This document shows positions 1 to 17,240 of a stretch of DNA of 64,000 bases, piece after piece. The first letter of the stretch is position 1. Each line of letters opens with the position of its first letter. A program made the translations under genes and the position numbers. The DNA comes from Phyto melanocephala. Its lineage: Eukaryota; Arthropoda; Insecta; Diptera; Rhinophoridae. Under the pieces are notes generated by a model that had not been told where the DNA came from, made no database searches, and saw nothing but the letters and a program-made list of their open reading frames with translations. The stretch lies in contig OW799235.1 in NCBI GenBank assembly GCA_941918925.1, positions 34,461,201 to 34,525,200 on the forward strand, given 5' to 3'.

Positions 1-200
1 TCCCGAATATTTCCAAAAAATGATAAAACGTACAGATCTGAGCAACATGAAGCGGCTTTTAAAAGAAGATTTTAACTAAAATACTGACAGACGGACATTG
101 CTCAATCGACATTTCCAGCTTTATTGAGTCGTAAATGAATATCGTAGAAATTTCAAACGGAATAAAGAAGTCATATATGCATACCCTTGGAACCACAGAT
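1..200 (+). repeat. GTCY-type (mini-me-like) dispersed element, 3' fragment
   Basis: This stretch matches the distal part of the fuller copies at 22077-22942 and 57787-58599. It has a decayed CCCGAATATTTC block, a short GACAGACGGACA run, a GTAGAAATTTCAAACGGAAT-type block and a terminal ATACCCTT. The start lies outside the window and the sequence is diverged. No coding capacity is seen. Confidence 0.5.
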
Positions 201-1402
201 AAAGTGTATACAATAATTTTATTTATTTTATTAATTTGTAATTGCAATATTTGCACATGTTTTGTCCAAAGATGTAAAAAGTACAAAGATCAAAAACTAC
301 TTGCAACATAGTTGTTGTTCATCTCAAGAAAAGTTGATGTGAATACCCTCAAAACTTTAATTAATTAAATATCTTTAAAATTGTCACCCTTCACTTGCTT
401 CCAGTTATTAATTTGTTTATGATTTTGTTAATCAGCAAATAAATAAATTTATTTTCAGCAACAAATAACCGGTAGCAGCATTAAATTTAAACTATTTAGC
501 AAATGATTATATTTTTTTGCAAGACATAATACTCATTTGCTTAATTTTTGTTGTTTTTTATTTAATTATTTCTTATATCAATTAAAAAGTTTATAATTAA
601 TAAGAAATATTCATCCGTATTACGTAAATTGTAAATTAAATTGAATTTTTTGGTTTACCAGCCAACTTGAACAAAAAACCTCAAAACTATTGAAAACAAA
701 TCACGAACATTAATTGCAAAGTGAAACGGAATATTTGTTTAACAAATTGAATGAAAAGTGTAAATAAATAAACACAATATTTGTGAATACATATAGGAAA
801 TTTGAATAAAACTGCTATTTAATTAATAAATAAAATAAATAATAAAAACACATGTCAACATGCACGATTGTGAGTTAAAGAAAAAACTTCGTAAGAGTGC
901 GGCCTTAAAACTGTTTTCTTATTGACTTTTAGTCGTTCGTTTCGTTACAAACATGTCTGATGTTTTTACACAGGGATGGGAAATAAGAACTACTAGATCT
1001 TTTTTAGTGTTTTATAGTGGAAAATACTTAATCTCCCTTTTAAAGTTCAACATAAAAAAAATTGGTATGCCAGGAATGTAAGAGTTTTTATTAAATTTTT
1101 TATAATAAATAAACTTTGGTTTTTTTTAGGTGAAAAAGAAATACGAACTCGACCCATGTTATACAGCTGACTAAAAATTTTTTTTTAATTTTTGTGTTAT
1201 CTTGGCTTGTTGTGGTTGAAAAACAACTCGAAATTTATGATTTACATAAAAAATACCACAAAATTTGAATATGAAGTTAAAAAGTATTTAATAAAAAATC
1301 GAATATTTATTTGAGTTAACACCGACTTTTTTAAACTTCTCGTGTATTAGTTTGACACCTTGAAAAGGCCAATAAGCTGTTCATAATTTGATATTCAATT
1401 TT
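201..1402. other. AT-rich non-coding stretch
   Basis: Simple AT-rich sequence with many stop codons in all frames. I see no exon-like reading frame, RNA gene or clear transposon end. It is probably intron or 5' flank of the downstream semaphorin gene, which is inference from position only. Confidence 0.4.
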
Positions 1403-1432
1403 CATACATACATACATACATACATACATACA

Positions 1433-1461
<29 letters not shown>
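1403..1461. repeat. (CATA)n microsatellite
   Basis: About 14 uninterrupted CATA units are read directly from the sequence, ending in CATATAT. Confidence 0.95.
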
Positions 1462-1465
<4 letters not shown>

Positions 1466-1619
1466 CCATTTTGTTCTATGTCTTTATATATTTAAGATTA
1501 ATTTTTAATTTCTTTTATATACTTTTGTTTAACTTAATAAATTTAAAAATAACTATCAGACCCGGTGCACTTTGCTGGACTATCGCATGCATTTGTCCAT
1601 CAATCAATATATATAAATA

Positions 1620-1997
1620 CTAGCCAAGCCCGGCTCGCGTTGCTACGCCCCTTAATGAATAGATATGCATTCTGAATTTTAATTGAATATCAAGTGCAAG
1701 AAGCTAAAAATAATAACTTTTTTTTTTATGGGCGTAGCACTGCCTACATTTCTAATCACGAAACTGTATAGTCATGACAGCTCAATACGTGTGCAAAGTT
1801 TCAGAAAAATCGATCTAGTGCAAGTAGCTAAAAATGATAACTTATTTTTTATGGGCGTGGCACTGCCTACCTTTTACTACCCATAAACACTCCCTGGAAT
1901 GTGTACAACAACTTGCCGAAGTTTGAGTCCGATCGGCTTTACGATTTCGAAGTCTATAGCTAACACACAGACAGAGTTTCACTTTTTTACATATAGA
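1620..1997 (-). mobile_element. Non-autonomous Helitron-like element, second family
   Basis: On the minus strand it begins TCTATATGTAAAAAAGTG at 1997 and ends CCGGGCTTGGCTAG at 1620, that is, a Helitron-type TC start and CTAG end. The body contains repeated blocks around GGGCGTGGCACTGCC and GTGCAAAGTTTCAGAAAAATCG. Related fragments lie at 42895-43185 (plus) and 61411-61836 (minus). It has no terminal inverted repeats and no coding region. A GATA microsatellite abuts its 5' end. Confidence 0.7.
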
Positions 1998-2047
1998 TAG
2001 ATAAATAGATAGATAAATAGATAGATAAATAGTTAGATAGATAGATG
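1994..2047. repeat. (GATA)n-type microsatellite
   Basis: Imperfect GATA/AATA repeat grown out of the TATAGATA 5' end of the adjoining Helitron-like element. Confidence 0.85.
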
Positions 2048-2159
2048 AAAAAATAAGGTTCATATTTTGTTTAAATATGATGTGAGTATTACACCTCTAA
2101 TACAAAGTAAACAGTATTTGTCGCACATCCAGATTTCTTTTATACCTATAATCGTTATA

Positions 2160-3020
2160 AAAGGTTTTCCACTAAGAGTGATAAAATATCTTTAAGAAAA
2201 GCACAATTATTTTTGAAGAAATTCTAAAGTTTTTTATTTTATGTGAAGTACAATCTATACAATTAAGTTCTAAATAAAACAACATTCATTTGGCCTCCAC
2301 GACTTTTTCTGCAGGAACGAATTCGATGAACCTAATTTTCGATCACTTTTTCCACTAAATCAAGTCGTATGTCATGAATGGCACGTTCAATATAGACTTG
2401 TAAAGCTAGAAGAGAGTCTGGCTTATTTAGAAAGACCAATGACTTCCAATAACCCCACAAGGAATAGTCTAATGGCGTTAAATCACCACTTCAATATCAG
2501 AATTTCTTGAAATAATTGAATTTCCAACTTTTTTCGCAATAATTTAATTATTGCATTTGCTGTGTGGCACGTAGCCCTGTCTTGTTGGAATCAAATGTGG
2601 TTAAGATCAACTTCTTGCAATTCCGGCCATAAAAAGTTGGTTATCATCGATCTATACTTCTCTCCATTGACATTAATGGTAACGAACAGCTTCACATCGA
2701 AAGAAGTATGGACCGATGATTCGACCAGACCAAAAACCACACTAAACTGTCAATTTCGGTAAATACAATGGTTTTTTATAAAATATTTGTGGATTTTCCA
2801 CGCAACAGAATCGACAGTTTTGTTTGATTTAGTGAAAACAGTACTCGAAAATTGGGTTTATATAATTTGTTCCTATAGAAGAAGTCGTTGAGGCCATTTG
2901 AATGATGTTTTGTTTAGAACTTAATTGTATCGATTTTACTTAACATTAAATAAAAAACTTTTGAATTTTTTTGAAGATTTTTGAAAAAGAAATCATATCA
3001 CTCTTATTGGAAAACCTTTT
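2160..3020 (-). mobile_element. Old Tc1/mariner element with long fold-back arms
   Basis: The ends are inverted copies of each other: AAAGGTTTTCCACTAAGAGT at 2160 and its diverged reverse complement ending at 3020. TA dinucleotides lie at or next to both ends. The arms run about 200 bp (roughly 2160-2365 and 2815-3020) with many mismatches, so the element is old. Between them lies a decayed mariner-type transposase on the minus strand. The left arm contains the transposase C-terminal coding end, so the right arm is an inverted copy of coding sequence. The element at 56374-57295 has the same layout. Confidence 0.75.
2290..2760 (-). pseudogene. Decayed mariner-type transposase
   Basis: Minus-strand translation, in more than one frame, shows the mariner signatures WFQQD-ATCHTAN and DLTPLDYS-WGYWKSLV followed by a C-terminal RAIHDIR-type segment. 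These are the second and third catalytic aspartate regions of a DDD transposase of the IS630/Tc1/mariner superfamily. Frameshifts and stops break the reading frame, and the N-terminal DNA-binding domain is not seen. It is closely related in layout to the better preserved gene at 56479-57195. No functional enzyme can be made from it. Confidence 0.7.
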
Positions 3021-4457
3021 TAGTATAAAAATTATGTATGATTTGTTGCAGTATCATTTTATTTTTTTTTTTTGTGCTGTAGGAATTATAAAAAAATTAG
3101 CCAAACCGGTCTTGCCGATATCTGGATATGCCGCAAAAATCTGTTGGTTTTGTATGGGGGATGCCATGCCCACTTTAAAGTTAACCAAAAACTGTCCGTA
3201 AGAAACCTTACTTGAGCTTGAAGGATAATTGTAAGAATTAATTAGCACGTGACTTACATACTCAAATTTATTTTTATATATAAAGAACTATTCCATCTTC
3301 TCCGGTTTTATAAATTAACAAATATGTAATACCAATAACTCAGTACATAGTTTCAATACGAAAAAAAGTAACTCTTATATTGAAGTTCACCAGCATTCTT
3401 AAATAACGATTTACCATGCCTGTTTTCACACGTTTTTGTAAGAAATTGATTTTACAAATTTGCGTAAAGCGATTTTAGGTAAAAAACTAAATTTGAAATT
3501 TGACAGTTTCTAGAATTTTATTAATAATTGTTTGTAAAAAGTTTCCAGTCTACAAAATTAAGATTCACTGCCATCAATCCGCGACTTGCTGCGTCGAATC
3601 GAAAATTCTAAATAAGTTGTTTTGCCAAAAGTCGACAGAAATAAATTTTTGCATTTTGTTCCTTTGATTTCTTCAATTCTAGGCTTCTTCATTAGTTGTT
3701 GAGTAATGTTTCTTCCCTAATCTGATACAGTATTTTATACTTATTCTATAACTTATTCAATGTGAAGGTTGTATATGCACATAAGCTTTGAAAATTTCCC
3801 AGTGAATAAATTTACAAGGACGGGTTAATTTTGAAACGTAATAAGTTGCTAAAACTATCAACCAAACTCAGCAAAAATTAATTTATTAATTTTTAAACGG
3901 AATTTTTCACAAATTTTGTTTATGAAGAAGTTTTTTTTAAATAAAGAGAACATAACTTAAAGAATACACCAAGAAGCTGTCGTATATCTTCTGCCAATAA
4001 ATAATTTATGGAATTGGTCTGGCATCACTCTTCTTAACTGTCTGTCAAACTAATTATTTAGTTCAAAATCCTTTACTCTATAATATCTTTATCATATCAA
4101 TCAGTTTTTCTTAATAAATTTTCTAAATTACTTAATACTACGTTGCTTTAAATTAAGGCGATCAAAACTATTTCATAAAAAGCGGTGAAAAAAAAACTAA
4201 ATTTTTGTCAGCCCATGTACAATTTTGTTGCCTGTTATTTATTGTTAAAAATTTCAAAAATGTTTTTAATGCGCAGGCGCACCAGTTTTTCTGTTTTGTG
4301 TATGTATTTGGCTTGAAGCACAAAGAAAAATGTAATGTATTACAATAATGGACTTGTGCTACAGTTTCGCTCAGTCTCGTAGCATAGCAAAAGTAGAAAC
4401 AAGTTGTTTTTTTATCTGCATGAAATTTTAATTATACAACCTGCAACATTTTTAACT
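3021..4457. other. Non-coding stretch
   Basis: AT-rich sequence without a convincing exon. A segment near 3150-3175 resembles the ATGGGCGTGGCACTGCCCAC block of Helitron-like repeats but is too diverged to place. Confidence 0.35.
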
Positions 4458-4534
4458 GTATGTATGTATGTATGTATGTATGTATGTATGTATGTATGTA
4501 TGTATGTATGTATGTATGTATGTATGTATGTATG
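4458..4534. repeat. (TATG)n microsatellite
   Basis: Nearly perfect GTAT/TATG array of about 19 units, ending in a TCTG variant. Confidence 0.95.
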
Positions 4535-5842
4535 TCTGTACTTGTGTATAGATTCTAAATGAAAAAAGAAAAAGAAAAGAACTGAGCCAACGACGCGACG
4601 CCACCACCAAAGTGTCCATCAATCTCAGTTACGAGTACTATGTCGACTGGTGACTGCTACTACTTGTTCCGATGCCAAAAAGACTTGGTTAACTGCATTC
4701 AAAATTGGTTAAACAGTTGTTTCTATCTGTTGTAGTTGTTGTTACACGATTACAACAGTTACTACTATTAGTTTCAAATGACGACGCCATAAAGGCGCTT
4801 AAGTTACGCCTACACTGAATTGATTGAAACTGTCATGTATTAGACTCGTATGCATTTTAAAACTCAATTCAAACTCTACACATTGTAACTGTAAATAAGT
4901 TAAGTCTGTGCAGAATTTGAATGTCCCTCCCCCCACCTCTGAGTGACCACAACAACAACCCTTTAAAACTTTATATTTAAAAATAATATTTTATTTAAAT
5001 TATTCTTATAAAAATTACTTGCAAAAACCAATGTAATATGCATAAGTAAGTACCCGTAGTACATGTTAAAAAAATATATAGTTTTATTATTAAATTGTGG
5101 TTTCTCATTAAGAAAAAAAAAATGTTTATAAAATTAACATTAAAAGTTATTTCTGTTTTAATAAAAATTATTGCTGTTAATTTTTATATTTATTACATTA
5201 ATTTAAATAAATACACACATTTGAATTTTGGTATGCATGTTTTAACATGCTCCTCTAACTCCCTTCTATATTTTTTTTTGTCAAAAAAAAATTTTTAATT
5301 TTTTATGGTTTCGTCAGATTTAAAAACAAAATTATCATGTAAATTATTTATTTAGCAATTGCATGTACTCGTATCAATAAATGTTAAAAAACAAAATATG
5401 AAATAAGCCACGTAATTTTGCAATTAACTGTTAATGTTATTAATATTTTGTTGCATGGGAAAGAATTTTGAATTTGAAATCAAAACAATCACGTCTTTTA
5501 GATTAATTAGAGAATTTGCATGTGTTCTGTAAATGTAAAAGTTGAATTTGAATTAGACACTGAACTTAGCAATAGTAGATGAGATAACATAATGTCAAAA
5601 GTAAGTTCGTCTTGATTTTTCTTAAAGCATAATTTGTAATATAATATTTAATATACAAAAATCATAATGTCCAGAAGGACAGAAAGAAATATTGATATTA
5701 ACTCTACCAAAAAGGAATTCTGAAGTGATATTGCCATTTGACGATTTTAAAATAAATATTTCATTTAACACTAGTATACGACTTTTAAGAGTTGGAAGTT
5801 TTGTAAGAGCCAAGCGTCTTTAATAAAAGGAAAGCCTTTTAT
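4535..5842. other. Non-coding stretch with a more complex segment
   Basis: From about 4570 to 4960 the base composition is less AT-rich than its surroundings (for example the CAACGACGCGACGCCACCAC region), with no transposon signature and no long frame. It could be an untranslated exon or a control region of the semaphorin gene. After 4960 the sequence returns to AT-rich filler. Confidence 0.3.
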
Positions 5843-7075
5843 TAGGGGGGTCCAATCCAGACTTTGAAGACAGAAAAGCAAATCAGAGAAGAGATCGATT
5901 CGGTTTTACAACCGGTGGAAAACCCGGTTTTTTACTCTTTCAGCTGGCGGTTTTTTTAAAACGTTAATTTTTCGCATGTCGAATACACCGGTTTTTTTAC
6001 TCACAGAAACCGGTTTTTTTTTAGTTTTATGTTCATTTATCTTTGTAACCAAATGTACCATACTATATTTATTACTCAAAAATTTTCCAAAAATCAGAAA
6101 ATTTATTAAATAATCTTCCATATTATTGCAAGAAATTGATTTGTTGTTTCAAAAACAAATGTAAAATAAGAAAAATAATTAGACTTAAATATTATTTGTT
6201 TTACATGCAGAGCAGGTATTTTATACATTGTTGCTCTTGCTGTTTAGTAAAGTTTTTTGACCGAGTTATTGTACTTTGCAATACTTTTTGACCTCATTTT
6301 CGAATATTATAATATTTTGCTTTTACGAAATCTAGCGACTTGTACTAAAGACTACCCATAGCTTAACTAATATCTCTGATAACATATGACTTGTATACTA
6401 AAATAGTTCGGCACACAAAGGGTTATTATTACAACTTGCCTATAAGGTTAATGTTAATAAAAGGTAACTTTGACTACCGTGAGCAGTGAAGTGACTTTTT
6501 AATGCTTTTCATTATTACAACCTCCTTGTAACAAAGTTTGTTTTTTTTTAATATGGCAATACCAAAGCAAATACCGATTACTTTAAACAAATTAATTTAG
6601 TTCTTAAATAATGTAGTGGCAACAATGTAAACTTGTACTTTTTTATTACAAAACGAAATAAAATTTTTGAAAATTTATTTACATATTTTGATTCATGTAG
6701 AAAAACAACGGCATTTTTAAATTTATAAACCTAACCTTAAAATTTAAAGGTAATTGAAGCATAAATTTAACTTTTCGGTCACTGTTAGGTAAATAGTGTC
6801 TGTCCTTTAACATCTTTATTTAAAAAAACGGTATTAAATATTAGTGCCATTGAATGTGTGTCAACTTAAAATGCAATTAAACCATAGAACAAACTAGTTA
6901 ATAACTATATATGTATCTCTGTCATGGGTATAAAAAAATAATTATATTTTATGTATTCGACCGGTTAACCGGTTTTGTCGAATTTTTTAAAAAACAACCG
7001 GTTTTTTTTAAATTCTAAATTTCAAACTATTTGAAAACCGGTTTCTTAAAAATGTCGAAAAATCGATCACCCTAG
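5843..7075. mobile_element. Probable DNA-transposon remnant with clustered ACCGGTT motifs
   Basis: Both flanks of this block carry several copies of AACCGGTTTT-type motifs (about 5908-6020 and 6958-7045). Near each edge there is a GATCGAT motif and a TAGGG/CCCTA end. Self-complementary subterminal motifs of this kind are typical of non-autonomous cut-and-paste elements. No transposase frame is present, and the exact ends and target duplication cannot be fixed by eye. Confidence 0.45.
6417..6850 (+). repeat. Copy of the TTA-flanked MITE family, nested
   Basis: The sequence from TTATTATTACAACTTGCC onward parallels 63083-63475, with shared blocks AATGTTAATAAAAGGTAAC, TTTTTTAATATGGCA and AAGCAAATACCGA. 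The right terminus is too diverged to define. It sits inside the ACCGGTT-rich block. Confidence 0.6.
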
Positions 7076-7327
7076 TTTATATCCACTACGATGCAACCAT
7101 ATTCTAATATATGGCATCGCTGACTTCTACACACTTTAATTGACTTTTAAATTTCTCTCAGTGTATGGTAAATATGGAGTAAAAGAAACTATGCGACATT
7201 TAGGCTTAGTAGTTCACTCCATGTTTATGTATACACACACAGACGTTGTGCATAATAAATATTTTCCACATAGCGGCAACATAAAAAAATATTTTTTTTG
7301 CATATTACATGCAACATGCCACATTTG

Positions 7328-7397
7328 TAATGGCGAGAGGGAGAGTGAGAGAAACAACCACTTGTAACGTTGGTTTTCATTAGTTTCGGTATAAATA
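7328..7397 (+). promoter_or_regulatory. Possible promoter: GAGA cluster plus TATA box
   Basis: GGCGAGAGGGAGAGTGAGAG at about 7331-7350 is a GAGA-factor-like cluster. A TATAAATA box follows at 7390-7397 on the plus strand. The spacing and orientation would suit a promoter firing toward the semaphorin exons at 10625. No initiator or exon could be confirmed, so this is a motif-based guess. Confidence 0.25.
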
Positions 7398-8884
7398 GAC
7401 TTGTAAAACGTAAAAAATAGGTCATGGTGCAAGTGTTTGAATAGGTGAACATTTTTTGTTTTACACGTTAATATGTATGTATGTGTACACATGCAACAAC
7501 AGCGCAACACAACAACTTCAAACAGCTGTACCGTAAACTGAATTCAAATAAAATATGAGAAAAACATAATCAAATTGATGAAAAGTGTAATTAAAATATC
7601 TGACAAATACATGAGACAATGTAAACGAGTACTTTGGCGGCATTTATGTTTCGTGTCTGTGTGAAGAAAGAAAAAAAAACGCAATTTTGAATTGGGAAAT
7701 TAATTTTGTGGACGGTTTGATAGACGCGTGCCTGTGGCTGAAATTTTTGTTTTGTTCAAATCAATCTGTAAATGTAGTTATTAAAATTGTTGTTTTTGTT
7801 TTTGCAATTCTGTTTAATGAAAACTAACAATAATTTATATTAAATAATCAAACTCGTATCTACATACCGCCAAAACAAAAACTAAAAAATTTATTAAAAA
7901 TTCTTTCAGCTGTTAAACAGCAGCGTATATGGGCGTTAAGATACCAAATAATTTGGGCGTTTTATTTTTATATTTGTTTCTCTATCAGTTTTATTACTAC
8001 TATTTTGTTTAGACTGGCGACTTAGCTCCAGGCTACAAAGTTGAACAGTCGCGCACCGACCTCTCAGATGGGAGTTTAACTGGAAAAAGCCAGCAAAAGT
8101 TTTCAAATTATCCAAAAATATCTACTATTGAGTTAGTTACTTAGTCTGTGTGTATGCTACGTATTTATCTTGACACAATCACTTGTTTGTCGAATATACA
8201 CACGTTGCACTCGCTACATGTGATACCGCCAATCCAAAAGACTTACACATTGGCTTGTGATATGTTTGTATTTCTCTGACCGGGAGTAGTGAGTAGAAGT
8301 GTAGTGGGCTTGAAATGAAAAATGTTTTCATGTTTTGTTGGCCGTGTGGCATTCTGACTCGTAGAGTATCTTTTCTTATGTTTCTTGGGTAATAATGGGC
8401 TGAAGTTGCAATTGTATTTATTAGTGGAGTTTTATTTCTAAGATTGAATAAATGAATCAATGTTTACCTTTATTGTTACTGTTGTTGTTGTTGGTTGTCC
8501 AGTTGGCTTGTCGTTGATGGTTGATGGGCGTTTAATGTACCTGTTTGCCTTGCAGTTCAATGAACGTTTATTCTTTTGGTCTTATTTTTATCATAACTAC
8601 TTTGGATGCAATTAAATAATACCAAAAGTAAAGCTTAACGTTTGTAAAGAAATCATTGCAAACAAGAGAATTGCCAACGATTGTGGCATAATCAAAGTTT
8701 TCATTTTATGGGACTCGGGGACAATTTATTTTCTGTAAAATAGTGAAATTAACATGATTTGTTACATTAACTTTTAATTTAGGTAATACGTTAGAAATAG
8801 CTTAACAAATAATGTTTATATGCGTAAAAAAAGCCTGAAAGTGAAAACTTTTGTGTCACATTCCTTTATTTTGTATTTTTCTTT
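7398..8884. other. Non-coding stretch, presumed 5' region of the semaphorin gene
   Basis: No transposon signatures are seen here. A more complex patch at about 8010-8105 (around CAGTCGCGCACCGACCTCTC) might be an untranslated exon, but no splice-supported coding frame was found. Confidence 0.3.
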
Positions 8885-9380
8885 TTATACCCTTCACCTG
8901 TGGTGCACAAGGGTATATATAGCTTTGTCATTCCGTTTGTAATTTCTACAATTTTCATTTCCGACCCCATAAAGTATATATTTTCTGAAAGCTTATGAAT
9001 AGAGGAGTCGATTAAGCCCTGACCGTCTGTCCGTCTGCCCGTCTGTCCGTGTGTTGGTTGAAATCAACTTTTAGAAGCAACTATATGTTCCTCAGATCTG
9101 TATATGGTATCAATCTTAATAAAAATTTTTATAAAAAAATTTTTTAAAAAAATTTTAATAAAATATAAAAAAAATAATAAAATATAAATAATATATTAAA
9201 TAAAATAAAATAAAATTTTTTTGGCTCAGCTGTGATTCGATGCCACATTTATTCTAACGTGTACGTATGCACGTATTTTATATGGGATGAATGGTGATAC
9301 AAACAATTGTTATTGCATGACTACACGTTGTGAAGGGTATATAAGATTCGGCACGGCCGAATATAGCACTGTTACTTGTT
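8885..9380 (-). repeat. GTCY-type (mini-me-like) dispersed element, short copy
   Basis: Reading on the plus strand, it opens with TTATACCCTTCACC, then a conserved core with AGTCGATTAAGCCCTG, then a GTCCGTCTGTCCGTCTGCCC microsatellite. After an AT-only block and GAAGGGTATATAAGATTCGG it closes with the CACTGTTACTTGTT end. The pairing of a TA-rich tract with a (GTCY)n tract around a conserved core matches the published description of dipteran mini-me elements; the family name is inference. No coding region. Confidence 0.75.
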
Positions 9381-9550
9381 TTTTTTAATTTTTTCTCGAG
9401 ACCATGAATACCTTAAGAAGCCATTTCACTCTTTTGTGTTATTAAAGTTAACAGACCGACCTAAACATGAGCGGCAAGGGTTTTTTATCCGTCAAAAAGT
9501 TAAAATGAAATAAACCTTGCAGTTAGAAAATCCGATTTGCCAGAGTATTA

Positions 9551-9728
9551 GGCCGAGGCCACGCAATGAGGGCAAAGCGGTGAGCGGCGAGTTTAAGCGG
9601 CAAGTGCCTTATTACTGAGCGTCATTTCGAAGCAGTTAGTGCGGTTAGTTGTTAAAATGCAATTGTCAAGAAAGGTCGTAGTATTTCATGTGTTTTAAAT
9701 TTTTGCCGCTCATTGCGTGGCCTCGGCC
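9551..9728. mobile_element. 178-bp MITE with TTA target duplication
   Basis: GGCCGAGGCCACGCAATGAG at 9551 is repeated inverted at the right end (CTCATTGCGTGGCCTCGGCC to 9728). The trinucleotide TTA flanks both sides (9548-9550 and 9729-9731). A 3-bp TTA duplication with GGCC-type TIRs fits the PIF/Harbinger superfamily. No coding region. Confidence 0.8.
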
Positions 9729-10139
9729 TTAGGTAGTGAAGTTGGCTGCAAAGCAATTGTTAGTATTTTTTGCTTTTGCGATTGTTAAAAAGTAGTAGCA
9801 TTTAACCTTATTCTTCATGGCACAATGTTCATGCTTTTGTTTAGGTTTGTCACTTCAGTGTTACAGCTAAGCGGTAAAAAAATATTTTCGCTATTGTTTC
9901 GGTTTGTCTATTCATGAGAGCATTTTTTAATGTTTTGCTTTTAAGGGTGTGGTAATATAAATTTTATAGCGCTAATTGGAGCATAATAAACACTAGACTC
10001 GCAAACCTGCGGGGTTAGTTCTGTTTAATGATGAAATACAAAATTTTGAACAATTATCAATTTACAAAATCAAAATTCGCCCACTAATTCTGATGAAAAT
10101 ATAACGAAAATTAAACAAGTTCTTTTCACTTTACACTGG

Positions 10140-10273
10140 GTTCGTTCGTTTACTACAAGTTTTTACTATTTTTTACTGGACTTTACTGGATTGTTTATGT
10201 TTTATATGGAAATTTGTGTAAACGAACGCTATCCAGTAAAAAATAGTCAATAGTTTTGATTAAACGAACGAAC
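10140..10273. mobile_element. 134-bp hairpin MITE
   Basis: GTTCGTTCGTTTA at the left and TAAACGAACGAAC at the right are exact reverse complements. The pairing resumes inside through ACTATTTTTTACTGGA / TCCAGTAAAAAATAGT, leaving a small loop, so almost the whole element can fold back. No clear target duplication is seen. Confidence 0.75.
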
Positions 10274-10624
10274 ATATTATCACTTAAAGAGAAATAACCC
10301 TCTAGGTTTCATTAAAAATTAAAGCACCTAAACGTTCACAAAACTGAAAAACAATTTAATAAAGATCGGTTCATAATTAGCCCTGGCTTCTATGCAAGGA
10401 ATACGAGCGAAAATTATCTTAATAATTTATTAAAAGGAATTTTATATTTTTTATATTAGAATGTAGGGTAAAATGTGGTCGTAGTATAACTTTCTCATTC
10501 GTTTTCTTTTTAATTAGTGCGCGTCAGCTTCGTTTTAATGGCATCTTGTCTTAAATGTCTATCTTCTCTGTGAGTAACACTGTTTGCTAAACTATTTCTT
10601 GCTTTTTTGTATTTTCTTTTACAG

Positions 10625-15900
<5,276 letters not shown>

Positions 15901-16535
15901 AAAGTTTTACATGTTTGTAGATAGTGTGTAAATAAGGAACAGTCATTTAAAATTAGGAAATTAATTCAAATAACTTTAAGAGATTTTGATAGAAGTGCAG
16001 AAATATTGAAAGAAGCAATTTTCGTAAGAATATTTTTGAAACAACGAAAATTTTAGATCCAAACAATTTATAATTAGATATGATCGCAACGAGGTCTAAA
16101 TCGTAAATATGTGATGTGTTTTTTTATGAGCAAAAATTTATTTTGGGATTTAAAATTGTCACTAGTTCATTAAATTGCAACAAACATGCAAGAGCTTGAA
16201 ATGACTTTTCAAATTAGTAATAAGTTTAACGATCTATCAAATAAGCCAAACTTCCAAACAGATTCATTCGGACAAAGAATTTATGCGAAAACAAAGTTTT
16301 CAAACATCTTAATGATAAAAAAAAAGAATTTTTATTAGAAACTATGGAAACGTGAAAACGAACAAAGCGGCTGTCTTGCCGCTTATAAATATTTAAGGTG
16401 TTTCAATACTTTTTCTTCTCTTGCGTATAAAAGGATTTAATCTCGAAGCTTGCAGTTAGAGGAAAAAAAATATCAAGCCAGTATTTCCAAAAATATTTAT
16501 TTCTATAAATTTAACTAATACACAACTAATAAGTT
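15901..16535 (+). other. Presumed semaphorin 3' UTR and flank
   Basis: Non-coding sequence directly after the stop codon. No strong AATAAA is seen close to the stop; an AATAAA at about 17353 lies beyond the inserted element at 16536. The true polyadenylation site cannot be assigned. Confidence 0.35.
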
Positions 16536-17240
16536 ATAGCATGTTTCCACGGCAACGACATTCGTAATTCGATATCTTTTTTATAATTCAAAGCCTAATT
16601 ACGAACCGAATTACATAATTTGCCATGTAAAATTTTCAATGCGAATGACTATGTGTGTAATTCATTTAGAATTACTATGCGAGTTATAATAAAATCAGTG
16701 TCTTCTCTAATTTTTATCGGTAGTTTACCATCTCCAGCTGTCAAAAATATCAAAGCAAAGTGAAAAGGAAAAAGAAAAAGTTCAATTTCATATATAAAAA
16801 ATAAAATAGAAGCAAAAAACGAAAATGTTAAAGAAAGTTGTTATGTCTAGAAGAGTATTGGTCACATAAAAGATATTGAATGAGACAAAATTGTGTTTAG
16901 AGGATTTGCTGGCTCACTGGTCCTATTTTCTTGCACTTTTTCTATATTCTTGTAATTAAAAAAATAATGATATTATTTGCATATATTTCTTATAAATTTA
17001 CAATATTATAACTATTTTTACTTACTTTTTGCCTCCATTGATAAAATAATTATAATTTTCTATATAAAATTTTATATTTCTTAATGTTCACCGCCAAAAA
17101 ACAAAACGATAATTTAAATAAAAAAGGCACGAAGAAGAATTGTCAAATCAAATTAACAATATGTCGTGGAAACCGGGTAATTCACTTAAGTAATTTAAAG
17201 AGCGAATCAAGTAATTGAATGTGTCGTGGAAACATGCTAT
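16536..17240. mobile_element. 705-bp non-autonomous inverted-repeat element
   Basis: ATAGCATGTTTCCACGGCA at the left and GTCGTGGAAACATGCTAT at the right are inverted copies. A further GTCGTGGAAACC block lies just inside the right end at about 17163. There is no transposase frame. The superfamily is not assignable because no target duplication is evident. Confidence 0.7.

Noticed and set aside
5095..5298. 67-codon plus-strand frame
   Set aside because: Lysine/isoleucine/phenylalanine-rich translation of AT-rich DNA, without any recognisable feature.
7140..7510. Overlapping plus and minus frames of 75-98 codons
   Set aside because: Low-complexity, no recognisable domain, no conserved splice context; the region is better read as non-coding.
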